Assembly: GCF_016464425.1 (NCBI RefSeq) | Contig: NZ_JADDKQ010000001.1 | Location: 1-64,000 of the forward strand | DNA: 64,000 nt | Direction: 5' to 3' | From: Actinotalea solisilvae | Lineage (GTDB): Bacteria > Actinomycetota > Actinomycetes > Actinomycetales > Cellulomonadaceae | In this document: positions 27,447 through 36,189 of the stretch, piece by piece | Layout of the letters: each line of letters begins with the position of its first letter | How positions within the stretch are numbered: position 1 is the first letter of the stretch | Made by a program: the position numbers and the translations under genes | The notes under the pieces: model-generated | Told to the model about the DNA's origin: nothing | The model's input: only the letters and a program-made list of their open reading frames with translations | Databases searched by the model: none

Positions 27447-27911
27447 TCAGAGCCCGCGCGTGAGGAACGTGCTCGCAGGGCTCGGCGCGTAGTCGCCGAA
27501 CGGGCCGCACTCGACGAAGCCCGCCCGCGCGTAGAGGGTCCGGGCCGCGGCGAACCCGTCCTGCGTGCCGGTCTCGAGGCTGATCCGGCGGAACCCGGCC
27601 TTGCGCGCCGCGTCGAGCAGGTGCGCGAGGAGCGTCCGGGCGATGCCCTGGCCACGGGCCTCGGCCGCCGTGTGCATCGACTTGAGCTCGACGTGCTCGG
27701 CCGTGAGCCGCTTCAGCGCTCCCACCGCGAGGACGTCGCCCGCCCGTCGCACCACGTAGAACGTCACGGCGGGGTCCGCGAGCCCGTCGACGTCGAGCGC
27801 GTGGACGTCCTCGGGTGCGCTCTGCTCGAACATCAGCGCGAGGTGGCGCTCGAGCAGCGGCCGCACCGCGGGCCCGCGCGGGTCGTCGACGGTGATGAGG
27901 AGGTCGTCCAC
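27447..27911 (-). CDS. GNAT family N-acetyltransferase
   Basis: A 154-residue protein starting at GTG 27911, seven bases after TAGCGT. The acetyl-CoA site is seen in SMHTAAEARGQGIARTLLAH, followed by ISLETGTQDGF and ARTLYARAGFVECGPFGDY, which places it in the small-molecule GNATs close to the YsnE/PhnO-like group. The substrate is unknown. It is convergent with lgt, with 23 bases between the stops. Confidence 0.85.
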   Translation of the reverse strand: MDDLLITVDDPRGPAVRPLLERHLALMFEQSAPEDVHALDVDGLADPAVTFYVVRRAGDVLAVGALKRLTAEHVELKSMHTAAEARGQGIARTLLAHLLDAARKAGFRRISLETGTQDGFAAARTLYARAGFVECGPFGDYAPSPASTFLTRGL

Positions 27912-27980
27912 GCGCGGGACGCTACCGGCGCGGCAGCTCCCACCGGGAGCCGTGCCCAGGTCGCGGACGACGTCGCCGCG

Positions 27981-28469
27981 TCAGCGCGCGAGCCCGCGCG
28001 CCCAGCGTTCCTCCGTGCGCGACGGGTCGCGCGGGAGCGCCATGGTCTCCCCCGTCGGCGCGAAGCCCGCGGTACGGTAGACCGCGGCGGCGCCGTCGTT
28101 GCCGCGCACGAGCCAGAGCGTCAGGCGCGCCCCGCCGTCCGCCGCCGCCCACCGCGCCGCCTCGTCGAGCAGGGCACGCCCGGCGCCGCGCCGACGTGCG
28201 TCCGGCCGGACCCAGAACGACACGAGGTGCCGCTCGTCCTCCTGCGCGCCCGGCTCCTGGATGACGCACGCGAGGCCGACGTCGGCGCCGTCCTGCGCCG
28301 CGACGAACCACGCGCTCGACCGCAGGCGCATGCGCCAGTGCATCTCGCGGAAGCCCTCCTCGCGCGCGAGGCTCGACCCGAACGCGTCCTGGTCGGTGCG
28401 CAGCGCCTCGAGCCTCAGCGGCGCCAGGCGCTCCCAGGCGTCCTCGTCCAGCCGGTCGATCGTCGTCAT
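27981..28469 (-). CDS. GNAT family N-acetyltransferase
   Basis: A 162-residue protein starting at ATG 28469. A CATCAT box, one base off TANNNT, ends six bases before it. The GNAT core is visible as SFWVRPDARRRGAGRALLDE for acetyl-CoA binding and LWLVRGNDGAAAVYRTAGF for the last strand and helix. A FVAAQDGADVGLACVIQ strand pair precedes these. It lies upstream of another GNAT gene on the same strand with a 69-base gap, but each has its own promoter-like box. The substrate is unknown. Confidence 0.85.
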   Translation of the reverse strand: MTTIDRLDEDAWERLAPLRLEALRTDQDAFGSSLAREEGFREMHWRMRLRSSAWFVAAQDGADVGLACVIQEPGAQEDERHLVSFWVRPDARRRGAGRALLDEAARWAAADGGARLTLWLVRGNDGAAAVYRTAGFAPTGETMALPRDPSRTEERWARGLAR

Positions 28470-28547
28470 CGGGCCATGATGGCCGCGGGAGCGCCGCCGG
28501 ACCGGACGGCACACCGGTGGCTCACGGGCCCGTGGGACCCTGGTGCC

Positions 28548-28823
28548 ATGACGACGCCCGACGACGACCGCACGACGTGGACCGGCCGGCCGGCCCTCGA
28601 CACCCGGTGGTGGTGGTCCCCCGCCCTCATGGTCGTCGTCGGCGGCGTCGTCATCGCCTACCAGGTGGCCGCGTACACGGGTGGCGGCGGCATCTGGCTC
28701 AACGCCGTGATGATCGCGGTCGGCGCGGGCGTCGTCCTCACGGGTCTCGTCTCGCTGCGCCGCGCGTACCGCGCCCACCAGGCCGCGCAGGACCCCGACA
28801 CGTCTGCTCCGCCGCAGGGCTGA
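28548..28823 (+). CDS. Small two-helix membrane protein
   Basis: A 91-residue protein starting at ATG 28548. A GACCCT box ends six bases upstream, one base off TANNNT. After a charged N terminus containing a cluster of Trp (DTRWWWSP), two hydrophobic segments are seen: ALMVVVGGVVIAYQVAAYTG and IWLNAVMIAVGAGVVLTGLV. A short polar tail follows. I do not recognise a function. It is divergent from the GNAT gene before it. Confidence 0.72.
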   Translation: MTTPDDDRTTWTGRPALDTRWWWSPALMVVVGGVVIAYQVAAYTGGGGIWLNAVMIAVGAGVVLTGLVSLRRAYRAHQAAQDPDTSAPPQG

Positions 28824-28861
28824 CCGCGGCGCAGCCGGCCGGTCCCCTGGGCGCCCCCGGG

Positions 28862-29455
28862 TCAGGGCGCGAGGAGCTCCAGGACGTCGTCCGGGCCCGG
28901 GAGCGCCGGGGCCGACGTCGGGCGCGCCCAGTACGACCACAGCACCCAGCCGCCACCGACGCGCTCCCAGCCGTCGCCGCGCGGGCGCGACAGGATGCCG
29001 GTGCGGGCGTGCTCCCACTGCACGTCGGAGCGCTCGACGACGTGGAACAGCGCCCCGTAGCCGACGGAGTGCCAGCCGTGCCGGCCCGCCCGGTCGAGCA
29101 CGCGCATCTCGTTGACGGCGCTGAGCGGCGCGAGGGTCATGGTGCGCGGCCCGTCCGACGGCGGCACCGGGACGCTCAGCTCGTCCCGACGGCCGTACCG
29201 CTGCTGGGCGGCCTGCTTCGTCATGCCGAGCACTCCCCCGACCTGCTCCCACGTGCAGCCGGCGGCGCGCGCGGACGCGACGGCGGCGGCCAGGAGGACG
29301 TCCGTCTCCCCGCGGGCGTCCCGCGCCAGGGCGACGAGGTCGAGATGGGCGGCCGGGTCGTCCGCGAGCCGGGCGGCGAGCCCGGGCTCCGCGGCGTCGA
29401 GCGCGGCCGCGAGATGGTCGCGGAGCGACGGGCTGGCGCCGATGTCCAAGGGCAT
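28862..29455 (-). CDS. Hypothetical protein with helix-turn-helix-like segment
   Basis: A 197-residue protein starting at ATG 29455, six bases after TACCGT. The segment AAGCTWEQVGGVLGMTKQAA around residues 62-85 looks like a helix-turn-helix of the kind seen in small actinobacterial regulators (G.(S/T)W..(I/V)G..LG.(S/T).QAA..R). The C-terminal half is rich in Trp (HGWHSVGYGALFHVVERS, GGWVLWSYWARP) and is unassigned. It could be a DNA-binding protein with an unknown sensing part. Function not established. Confidence 0.7.
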   Translation of the reverse strand: MPLDIGASPSLRDHLAAALDAAEPGLAARLADDPAAHLDLVALARDARGETDVLLAAAVASARAAGCTWEQVGGVLGMTKQAAQQRYGRRDELSVPVPPSDGPRTMTLAPLSAVNEMRVLDRAGRHGWHSVGYGALFHVVERSDVQWEHARTGILSRPRGDGWERVGGGWVLWSYWARPTSAPALPGPDDVLELLAP

Positions 29456-29540
29456 GCGTCAACGGTAGCTTGACGCGCGAGTCTCGTCAAGCAGGCCTTG
29501 ACGTCGCGCCCTGGTGAACCCGTCCCCCAGGGGCGGCGCG

Positions 29541-29711
29541 CTAGCGCTCGGGCTCGAGCGCGCCGGGAGCGCGCCGCGGCGCCTGGCGCGCGACGTCGGC
29601 GATCTCCTCCTCGGGCCGGGGCGGCACCGTCTCGTCCGCCTCGAGGTGTGGGACCTCGACGTCGGGCCCCACGTGGCCGTGCGGGTCGGGTGTGATCGGC
29701 TGCTCGAGCAC
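29541..29711 (-). CDS. Short acidic protein, 56 codons
   Basis: A small gene starting at GTG 29711, with AGGAGG five bases upstream, the strongest ribosome site in this stretch, and ending at TAG 29541-29543. The product begins MLEQPITPDPHGHVGPDVEV and is rich in Glu, Asp and Pro, with a more basic tail ending in LEPER. No membrane segment or known motif is visible. It lies between the HTH-like gene and pyc on the same strand as both. The ribosome site and the acidic, non-shadow composition support a real gene, but its role is unknown. Confidence 0.55.
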   Translation of the reverse strand: MLEQPITPDPHGHVGPDVEVPHLEADETVPPRPEEEIADVARQAPRRAPGALEPER

Positions 29712-29809
29712 GTGCGCCTCCTCCGGGTCGAGACGCCCAACCTACGCGGCTCCGCCCGCGCGGGCACCCCGCCGGTGCGGTCCGGCGCTGGGACCCGACG
29801 CCGCGCGCG

Positions 29810-32800
29810 TCAGGCGATGACCATCACCAGGTCGCCGCCCTCGAGCTGCTGCACGCCGCCGATGGCGACCCGCTGGACGGTGCCGCCGATCGGCGTCGTG
29901 ATCGCGGCCTCCATCTTCATGGCCTCGATCGTCGCGACGGACTGGCCGGCCTCGACCTTCTGGCCCTCGTGGACGAGGGGCGTCACGGCGCCGGCGAACG
30001 GCGCCGCGACCTGCCCGGGCGTGCCCGGGTCGGCCTTCTCGGCGACCGCCTGGTCGACCTCCACGCCGCGGTCCCGCACCTGCAGGGGGCGCAGCTGACC
30101 GTTGAGCGTGAACATCACCGTGCGCATGCCCCGCTCGTCCGGCTCGCCCACGGCCTCCATGCCCACGAGCAGCCGCACGCCGCGGCCCAGCTGGACCTCG
30201 ACCTCCGTGGCGGGTCGCATGCCGTAGAGGTAGCGCGCCGTGTCGAGCACGCTCACGTCCCCGTAGGTCGTCCGGAACTGCTCGAGGTCCTTCGTCGGCC
30301 CGGGGAACAGCAGGTGGTTGAGCCGGTTGCGACGCGTCGCAGAGTCGGCCGCCAGGTCGCGGCGGTCCTGGTCCGTCAGCGGCGTCACGCCCCGGCGCGG
30401 GCTGCGGCCCTGGAGCGCCTTGGTGCGGAACGGCTCGGGCCACCCGCCCGGCGGGTCGCCCAGCTCGCCGCCGAGGAACCCGATGACCGAGTCGGGGATG
30501 TCGAACTCCTCGGGCGCCTCCGCGAAGTGCGCGGGGTCCGCGCCCCGCGCGACGAGGTGCAGGGCGAGGTCGCCGACCACCTTGCTCGACGGCGTGACCT
30601 TGACCAGCCGGCCGAGCAGGCGGTCCGCGGCGGCGTACATCGCCTCGATCTGCTCGAACCGGTCCCCCAGCCCGAGCGCGATCGCCTGCTGACGCAGGTT
30701 GGACAGCTGCCCGCCGGGGATCTCGTGGTCGTAGACGCGCCCCGTCGGCCCGGGCAGCCCCGACTCGAACGGCGCGTAGATGCGGCGCACCGCCTCCCAG
30801 TACGGCTCGAGGTCGCACACGGCGCGCAGGCTCAGGCCCGTGTCGCGCTCCGTGTGCTCGAGCGCGGCGACGAGTGCCGAGAGCGACGGCTGGCTCGTGG
30901 TGCCGGCCATGGCGGCGCTCGCCGCGTCGACCGCGTCGACGCCGGCGTCGACGGCCGCGAGGAGCGTCGCGAGCTGGCCGCCCGCCGTGTCGTGCGTGTG
31001 CAGGTGCACAGGCAGGTCGAACCGCTCGCGCAGGGCCGTCACGAGGCGGTGCGCGGCCGCGGGCCGCAGCAGCCCCGCCATGTCCTTGATCGCCAGCACG
31101 TGCGCGCCGGCCTCGACGATCCGGTCGGCGAGGTGCAGGTAGTAGTCGAGCGTGTAGAGGTCCTCGCGCGGGTCGAGGAGGTTGCCCGTGTAGCACAGGG
31201 CGACCTCGGCGACCGACGTCCCGACCTCGCGCACGGCCTCGATCGCGGGCCGCATCTGCTCGACGTCGTTGAGCGCGTCGAAGATCCGGAAGATGTCGAT
31301 GCCGGTCGCGGTCGCCTCGCGCACGAACGCCGCGGTGACCTCGGTCGGGTACGGCGTGTAGCCGACCGTGTTGCGGCCGCGCAGCAGCATCTGCAGGGCG
31401 ACGTTGGGCAGCGTCTCGCGCAGCGCCGCCAGGCGGTCCCACGGGTCCTCCCCGAGGAAGCGCAGCGCGACGTCGTACGTCGCGCCGCCCCAGGCCTCGA
31501 CGCTCAGCAGCCCGGGCGTCGAGCGCGCGACGTACGGCGCGGCGGTCACCAGGTCGTACGTGCGCACCCGGGTCGCGAGCAGGGACTGGTGCGCGTCGCG
31601 GAACGTCGTGTCGGTCACCGCGACCGCCGTCTGCGCGCGGAGCGCGCTCGCGAAGCCCTCGGGGCCGAGCTCGAGCAGCCGCTGCCGGCTGCCCGCGGGC
31701 GCCGGCGCGGTGAGGTCGACGGCGGGCAGCTTGCGCTGGGGCTCGAGCACGTGGGCCGGCCGGCCGTGGGGCCGGTTCACCGTGACGTCGCCGAGGTAGG
31801 CGAGCAGGCGCGTGCCGCGGTCGGCGCTCTCCTTGGCCACGAGCAGCTCGGGCCGCTCGTCGATGAACGACGTCGACAGGTCCCCCGCGACGAACTCGGG
31901 GTCGGCCAGCACGGCCTGGAGGAAGGGGATGTTCGTCCGGATGCCGCGGATCCGGAACTCGGCCAGCGCGCGCCGGGCGCGGCGCACCGCGGTCGGGTAG
32001 TCGCGACCGCGGCACGTGAGCTTGACGAGCATCGAGTCGAAGTGCCCGCTGACCTCGGCGCCCGCGGACGCCGTCGCCCCGTCGAGGCGCACGCCCGCGC
32101 CGCCCGGCGAGCGGTAGGCGATGATCCGGCCCGTGTCCGGGCGGAACCCGTTGGCGGGGTCCTCCGTCGTGATGCGGGTCTGGATCGCGGCGCCGTTGAC
32201 GCGGACCGTCTCCTGGCTGATGCCGAGGTCCGCCAGGGTCTCCCCCGCCGCGATGCGCAGCTGCGACTGCACGAGGTCGATGTCCGTGACCTCCTCGGTC
32301 ACCGTGTGCTCGACCTGGATGCGCGGGTTCATCTCGATGAACACGTGCTGGCCCGCGCGCTCGCCCGCCGTGTCGACGAGGAACTCCACCGTCCCCGCGT
32401 TGACGTAGCCGATGCTGCGCGCGAAGGCGACCGCGTCACGGCACAGGGCGTCGCGCAGCGCGGGGTCGAGGTTCGGCGCGGGCGCGATCTCGATGACCTT
32501 CTGGTGGCGGCGCTGGAGCGAGCAGTCACGCTCGAAGAGGTGGACCACCTCGCCCGTCGCGTCGGCGAGGATCTGCACCTCGATGTGGCGCGGGCGCAGG
32601 ACCGCCTGCTCGAGGAACACCGTCGGGTCGCCGAACGCGCTGTCCGCCTCGCGCATCGCCGCGGCCAGGGCCTCGGGCAGCTCCGCGGGCGTGTCGACGC
32701 GGCGCATGCCCCGGCCGCCACCGCCCGCCACGGCCTTGACGAAGACGGGGAACCCGATCTCGTCGGCGGCCGCGACGAGCGCCTCGGGGTCGGACGACGG

Positions 32801-33208
32801 CTCGGAGGACGCGAGCGTCGGGATGCCGGCCGCCTTCGCCGCGCGCAGCGCCGTGACCTTGTTGCCCGCCATCTCGAGCACCTCGGCCGGCGGACCGACG
32901 AACGCGATGCCGGCCGCGGCGCAGGCGCGCGCGAGGTCGGGGTTCTCGGACAGGAAGCCGTAGCCCGGGTAGACGGCGTCGGCGCCCGACTCCCGGGCGA
33001 CGCGGATGATCTCCGCGACGTCGAGGTAGGCGCGCACCGGGTGCCCCGGCGTGCCGATGGGATAGGCCTCGTCGGCCTTGAGGCGGTGCTCGGAGCTGCG
33101 GTCCTCGTACGGGAACACCGCGACCGTGCGGGCACCGAGCTCGTAGGCCGCACGGAAGCCGCGGACGGCGATCTCAGCGCGGTTGGCGACGAGGACCTTG
33201 GAGAACAC
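29810..33208 (-). CDS. pyc: Pyruvate carboxylase
   Basis: A 1132-residue multidomain enzyme of full length, starting at GTG 33208 with GAGGTGA upstream. Order: biotin carboxylase (residues 1-450; VFVKAVAGGGGRGMRRVDT and EMNPRIQVEHTVTEEVTDI trimmed to its core), carboxyltransferase of the HMG-CoA-lyase-like fold (DTTFRDAHQSLLATRVRT near residue 530), and a C-terminal biotinyl domain with EAMKMEAA, biotin on K1098. It carboxylates pyruvate to oxaloacetate using ATP and bicarbonate, feeding the TCA cycle. A 12-bp stem terminator at 33267-33295 separates it from the MerR gene upstream. Biotin loading would need BirA encoded elsewhere. Confidence 0.96.
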   Translation of the reverse strand: MFSKVLVANRAEIAVRGFRAAYELGARTVAVFPYEDRSSEHRLKADEAYPIGTPGHPVRAYLDVAEIIRVARESGADAVYPGYGFLSENPDLARACAAAGIAFVGPPAEVLEMAGNKVTALRAAKAAGIPTLASSEPSSDPEALVAAADEIGFPVFVKAVAGGGGRGMRRVDTPAELPEALAAAMREADSAFGDPTVFLEQAVLRPRHIEVQILADATGEVVHLFERDCSLQRRHQKVIEIAPAPNLDPALRDALCRDAVAFARSIGYVNAGTVEFLVDTAGERAGQHVFIEMNPRIQVEHTVTEEVTDIDLVQSQLRIAAGETLADLGISQETVRVNGAAIQTRITTEDPANGFRPDTGRIIAYRSPGGAGVRLDGATASAGAEVSGHFDSMLVKLTCRGRDYPTAVRRARRALAEFRIRGIRTNIPFLQAVLADPEFVAGDLSTSFIDERPELLVAKESADRGTRLLAYLGDVTVNRPHGRPAHVLEPQRKLPAVDLTAPAPAGSRQRLLELGPEGFASALRAQTAVAVTDTTFRDAHQSLLATRVRTYDLVTAAPYVARSTPGLLSVEAWGGATYDVALRFLGEDPWDRLAALRETLPNVALQMLLRGRNTVGYTPYPTEVTAAFVREATATGIDIFRIFDALNDVEQMRPAIEAVREVGTSVAEVALCYTGNLLDPREDLYTLDYYLHLADRIVEAGAHVLAIKDMAGLLRPAAAHRLVTALRERFDLPVHLHTHDTAGGQLATLLAAVDAGVDAVDAASAAMAGTTSQPSLSALVAALEHTERDTGLSLRAVCDLEPYWEAVRRIYAPFESGLPGPTGRVYDHEIPGGQLSNLRQQAIALGLGDRFEQIEAMYAAADRLLGRLVKVTPSSKVVGDLALHLVARGADPAHFAEAPEEFDIPDSVIGFLGGELGDPPGGWPEPFRTKALQGRSPRRGVTPLTDQDRRDLAADSATRRNRLNHLLFPGPTKDLEQFRTTYGDVSVLDTARYLYGMRPATEVEVQLGRGVRLLVGMEAVGEPDERGMRTVMFTLNGQLRPLQVRDRGVEVDQAVAEKADPGTPGQVAAPFAGAVTPLVHEGQKVEAGQSVATIEAMKMEAAITTPIGGTVQRVAIGGVQQLEGGDLVMVIA

Positions 33209-33266
33209 GACTCACCTCAGACGTAGCAGGGGGCAGCAGCACCGTAGCGGCAACCGACGCGCGGAC

Positions 33267-33295
33267 GCCCGGCGTCCGGGAGACGGACGCCGGGC
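33267..33295 (-). terminator. Terminator between the MerR gene and pyc
   Basis: A perfect 12-bp stem (GCCCGGCGTCCG, five-base loop, CGGACGCCGGGC) lies about 48 bases past the stop of the leftward MerR gene and about 60 bases before the pyc start. It should insulate pyc from the garA-MerR block. Confidence 0.75.
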
Positions 33296-33342
33296 AGGGC
33301 GGCCCGAGGAGCCGGGCGGCGGGTGGAGGCAGCCGGAGGGCC

Positions 33343-33924
33343 TCAGCCGGCGTTGCGCGCGCGGCGGCGCTGGGCGAGCTCGTCCTCGCTCGACGTGGGC
33401 AGGTCGTCGCCCGCGCGCTCCGTGGGCAGGGAGGCGAGGGTGCCCTCGACCTCGCGCCACACGCGGCCGACGGCGATGCCGAAGACGCCCTGGCCGCCCT
33501 GGACCAGGTCGATGACCTCGTCGGCGGACGTGCACTCGTAGACGCTCGCACCGTCGCTCATGAGCGTGATCTGGGCGAGGTCCTCGACCCCGCGCTCACG
33601 CAGGTGGCCGACGGCGGTGCGGATCTGCTGGAGCGAGACGCCCGTGTCGAGGAGGCGCTTGACGACCTTGAGCACGAGGATGTCGCGGAAGCTGTAGAGG
33701 CGCTGGGTGCCCGACCCGCTCGCGGGACGGATCGTCGGCTCGACGAGGCCCGTGCGGGCCCAGTAGTCGAGCTGGCGGTACGTGATGCCGGCCGCGCGGC
33801 AGGCCGTCGGCCCGCGGTAGCCCGTCGTCGTGTCCAGGTCGGGCAGCTCGTCGCCGAAGAGGAGGCCCTGCGCTCGTTGGGGGACGCCGACGGCCTCCTC
33901 GGCCGTGTCTCCGGTGCCGCTCAC
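33343..33924 (-). CDS. MerR-family regulator, Rv1830-like
   Basis: A 193-residue protein starting at GTG 33924, with GGAGGGAG upstream. The winged-helix MerR DNA-binding domain is seen as ITYRQLDYWARTGLVEPTIR and RLYSFRDILVLKVVKRLLD. The C-terminal part includes YECTSADEVIDLVQGGQGVF. It corresponds in order to Rv1830, the last gene of the garA block. It is preceded by a 204-base gap, so it has its own promoter, and is followed by the terminator at 33267-33295. In the family it is thought to control cell-division or metabolic genes. The target is not known here. Confidence 0.85.
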   Translation of the reverse strand: MSGTGDTAEEAVGVPQRAQGLLFGDELPDLDTTTGYRGPTACRAAGITYRQLDYWARTGLVEPTIRPASGSGTQRLYSFRDILVLKVVKRLLDTGVSLQQIRTAVGHLRERGVEDLAQITLMSDGASVYECTSADEVIDLVQGGQGVFGIAVGRVWREVEGTLASLPTERAGDDLPTSSEDELAQRRRARNAG

Positions 33925-34128
33925 GGGTCGCTCCCTCCGTCATCCTGCTGGTCCGTCCCAGCGCCCCAGGGCGGCGCTCCACAGGATGTCCACACGTCAC
34001 GCTAGGCCCGGGGGGTGGGCCCGTCAACGACGCGGGCCGCGACGCGCCGCGGCGTGTCCCTCACGCGTGTCTCACCTTCGACCTCAGGTTGAGACAGGCC
34101 CCCCGACGTGCGGTTCCGCCGCGTCCGC

Positions 34129-34701
34129 TCACGCCCGTCGCCCGGCGTCGTCGTCCTCCCCCGCGTCCTCCGGACCCTCGTCCGGGACGCCCGGACCGCC
34201 GCCCGCCTGGGCCGCCTCGGGGCCGGTCACGAAGTCGTCGGCGCTGACCGTGTCGAGGAACGCGCGGAACTCCTCGACCTCGTCCTCGGCCGTGTGCTCC
34301 TCGACCTCGAGGCCCGACTCGTCGAGGATCTCGGGAGCGCACAGCACGGGGCAGCCGACGCGGACGGCCACGGCGATCGCGTCGGACGCGCGCGAGTCCA
34401 CCCGGCTCTCGTCGGCCAGCACGAGCTCGGCGTGGAACACGCCGTCGAGCAGCGCGACGATCTCCACCCGGTCCAGGCCCGCCGAGCACTCCTGGATGAC
34501 CGAGGCGAGCAGGTCGTGCGTCATGGGCCGGGGCGGCACGACCCCCTGCTGCGCCGTGGCGATCGCCGAGCCCTCGGTCACCCCGACGACGATCGGCAGC
34601 AGACGCCGGCCGCGCAGGTCGAGCAGCAGGACGACCACCTGGTCCAACGGGGCCTGCCGCCGCACCCCGAGGACCTCCACGGGCACCAGGTCCTCTCGCA
34701 T
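34129..34701 (-). CDS. Bifunctional nuclease (DUF151) family protein
   Basis: A 190-residue protein starting at ATG 34701, six bases after TAGCGT, so leaderless. The BFN/DUF151 domain covers residues 1-140: VPVEVLGVRRQAPLDQVVVL, RRLLPIVVGVTEGSAIATA, VHDLLASVI-type helix (THDLLASVIQEC) and VDSRASDAIAVAVRVGCPVL. The C-terminal 50 residues are acidic and Gly-rich. Plant and bacterial relatives are reported to have RNase and DNase activity. In mycobacteria this is Rv1829, always between two MerR genes, as here. Confidence 0.88.
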   Translation of the reverse strand: MREDLVPVEVLGVRRQAPLDQVVVLLLDLRGRRLLPIVVGVTEGSAIATAQQGVVPPRPMTHDLLASVIQECSAGLDRVEIVALLDGVFHAELVLADESRVDSRASDAIAVAVRVGCPVLCAPEILDESGLEVEEHTAEDEVEEFRAFLDTVSADDFVTGPEAAQAGGGPGVPDEGPEDAGEDDDAGRRA

Positions 34702-34780
34702 GGAGCCACGCTACGTCGCGCGGCCGCCCCCTGGCACCTGGTCGGGCAGCGGGTCGAGCACCCGGCGCGCGAGCCGACCG

Positions 34781-35563
34781 TCAGGGCGTGAGGCCCGAGA
34801 CGCCCGAGCGCACGAGCGTCGTGTGCAGGCGACCGCAGAGCTCGCCCACCTCGGCCGCGACGGACGCGGCGTGCGCCTGCGCGGCGACCGCGCGCTGGCC
34901 CCGCAGGGGCGCGACGATCTGCTCGACGACCGACACCTGGCGGTCGGCCGCGAGCCGGAACGCGCGCAGGTGCCGCGGCTCGACGCCGTGCTCCGCGAGG
35001 GCGGCCGCGAGCTGGACCACCTCGCGCGCGTACGCGTCGAGCCGGCCGGACGCGCTCACGGTCAGCACCCCCGCCTCGACGAGCTGCTCGACGAGCGAGG
35101 GGTCGACGCCGGTCTCCGCGGCCAGCGAGGCCGTCGTGGCGCGGCCCGCGCCGCCGGTGGCCGTGCGCTCGCCGCCCGAGGCGGCGAGGCGGGGGGTGAG
35201 CGGCTCGTCGTCCTGCCCGGCGTCGAGGGCCGCGAGCTGCTCGCCGATGACCTTGAGCGGCAGGTAGCGGTCGCGCTGCTGGCGCAGCACGTACCGGACG
35301 CGCTCGACGTCGGCCGGGCTGTACTGCCGGTAGCCGCCCGCGGTGCGGCGCGGCTCCACGAGGCCCTGCTCCTCGAGGAAGCGCAGCTTGGACGGCGTGA
35401 GCGTCGGGAAGTCCCCGCCCAGGTCGGCCAGGACGTCGGAGATCCGCATCGTCGGCTCGGTCGACACGCCGTGCGGCCAGCGCTCGACGAGGTGCGGGCG
35501 CGACGTCGGGGGCGCCTGCTCGGCGCGCTCGCGCTCCTCGGTGCGGCGAGGAGCGGGTGTCAC
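34781..35563 (-). CDS. ftsR: MerR-family regulator, FtsR/Rv1828-like
   Basis: A 260-residue protein starting at GTG 35563 in a GTGA overlap with the FHA gene. After a 40-residue disordered tail, the DNA-binding domain reads MRISDVLADLGGDFPTLTPS, KLRFLEEQGLVEPRRT and YRQYSPADVERVRYVLRQQR, with the FP-L-PSKLRFLEEQGL signature of FtsR. The C-terminal dimer/effector domain follows a Gly/Ala linker (LVEQLVEAGVLTVSASGRLDA). Corynebacterium FtsR activates ftsZ. The start could also be the internal GTG before STEPTMRIS. Coupling to garA is conserved in mycobacteria. Confidence 0.87.
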   Translation of the reverse strand: MTPAPRRTEERERAEQAPPTSRPHLVERWPHGVSTEPTMRISDVLADLGGDFPTLTPSKLRFLEEQGLVEPRRTAGGYRQYSPADVERVRYVLRQQRDRYLPLKVIGEQLAALDAGQDDEPLTPRLAASGGERTATGGAGRATTASLAAETGVDPSLVEQLVEAGVLTVSASGRLDAYAREVVQLAAALAEHGVEPRHLRAFRLAADRQVSVVEQIVAPLRGQRAVAAQAHAASVAAEVGELCGRLHTTLVRSGVSGLTP

Positions 35564-36042
35564 TGCGCCGGGCCCGGCGAGCCCGCGTGGCCGGCGCGCG
35601 CCGGGCTCGGGTGGAACGTCATGCGGAACTTGCCGATCTGGACCTCGTCACCCGCGCGGAGCAGCGCCTGCTCGATCCGCGTCCGGTTGACGTACGTCCC
35701 GTTGAGCGAGCCGACGTCGCGCACGACGAAGCCGTCCCGCTCCCGCACGAACTCGACGTGCTTGCGCGAGACCGTGACGTCGTCGAGGAAGATGTCCGCG
35801 TTCGGGCTGCGCCCGGCGACCGTCCGGTCCGCGTCGAGCAGGAAGCGCGCGCCGGCGCTGGGGCCGCGCTGCATGATGAGGAGGGCCGACGTCGGCGGCA
35901 GCGCGGCGACCGCGGTGTGCTCCTCGGCCGTGAGCCCCGTGCTCGGCGCGTCCACGTCGACGGAGCCGATGACGCCCTCGCCGAAGCTCATCGTGGTGTC
36001 GGCCGACGCCCACTGCGGCTCCGACGCGTCGCGTTCGGTCAT
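35560..36042 (-). CDS. garA: FHA-domain protein, GarA/OdhI type
   Basis: A 160-residue protein starting at ATG 36042, with GAAGGAG five bases upstream. An N-terminal tail carries adjacent threonines (ADTTMSFGEG, T16/T17) at the place phosphorylated by Ser/Thr kinases in GarA/OdhI. The FHA domain has the phosphothreonine-binding pattern VAGRSPNADIFLDDVTVSRK and VGSLNGTYVNRTRI. Unphosphorylated GarA/OdhI binds and inhibits 2-oxoglutarate dehydrogenase and tunes glutamate metabolism. In mycobacteria gcvH lies directly upstream of garA, but here the next gene upstream is a DUF881 protein. Confidence 0.9.
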   Translation of the reverse strand: MTERDASEPQWASADTTMSFGEGVIGSVDVDAPSTGLTAEEHTAVAALPPTSALLIMQRGPSAGARFLLDADRTVAGRSPNADIFLDDVTVSRKHVEFVRERDGFVVRDVGSLNGTYVNRTRIEQALLRAGDEVQIGKFRMTFHPSPARAGHAGSPGPAQ

Positions 36043-36136
36043 CGTCACTCCTTCGCCCCGGCGGTCACGGCCCCGTCCTCGTCGAGGACACCCTATGCAC
36101 AGGCGGCGTCCCTCCGCAGTCCCTCGTCCGGCCCAC

Positions 36137-36155
36137 GGCCGCCGCGCGGGCGGCC
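36137..36155 (-). terminator. Candidate terminator between DUF881 and garA
   Basis: A perfect 7-bp stem (GGCCGCC, loop GCGCG, GGCGGCC) about 35 bases past the leftward DUF881 stop and about 95 bases before the garA start. It may end the pgsA-DUF881-Sbp-DUF881 transcript, with the garA promoter between it and the start. Confidence 0.4.
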
Positions 36156-36189
36156 CGCGGCCGGCGGACGGCAGTCGTCGGCCCAGACC

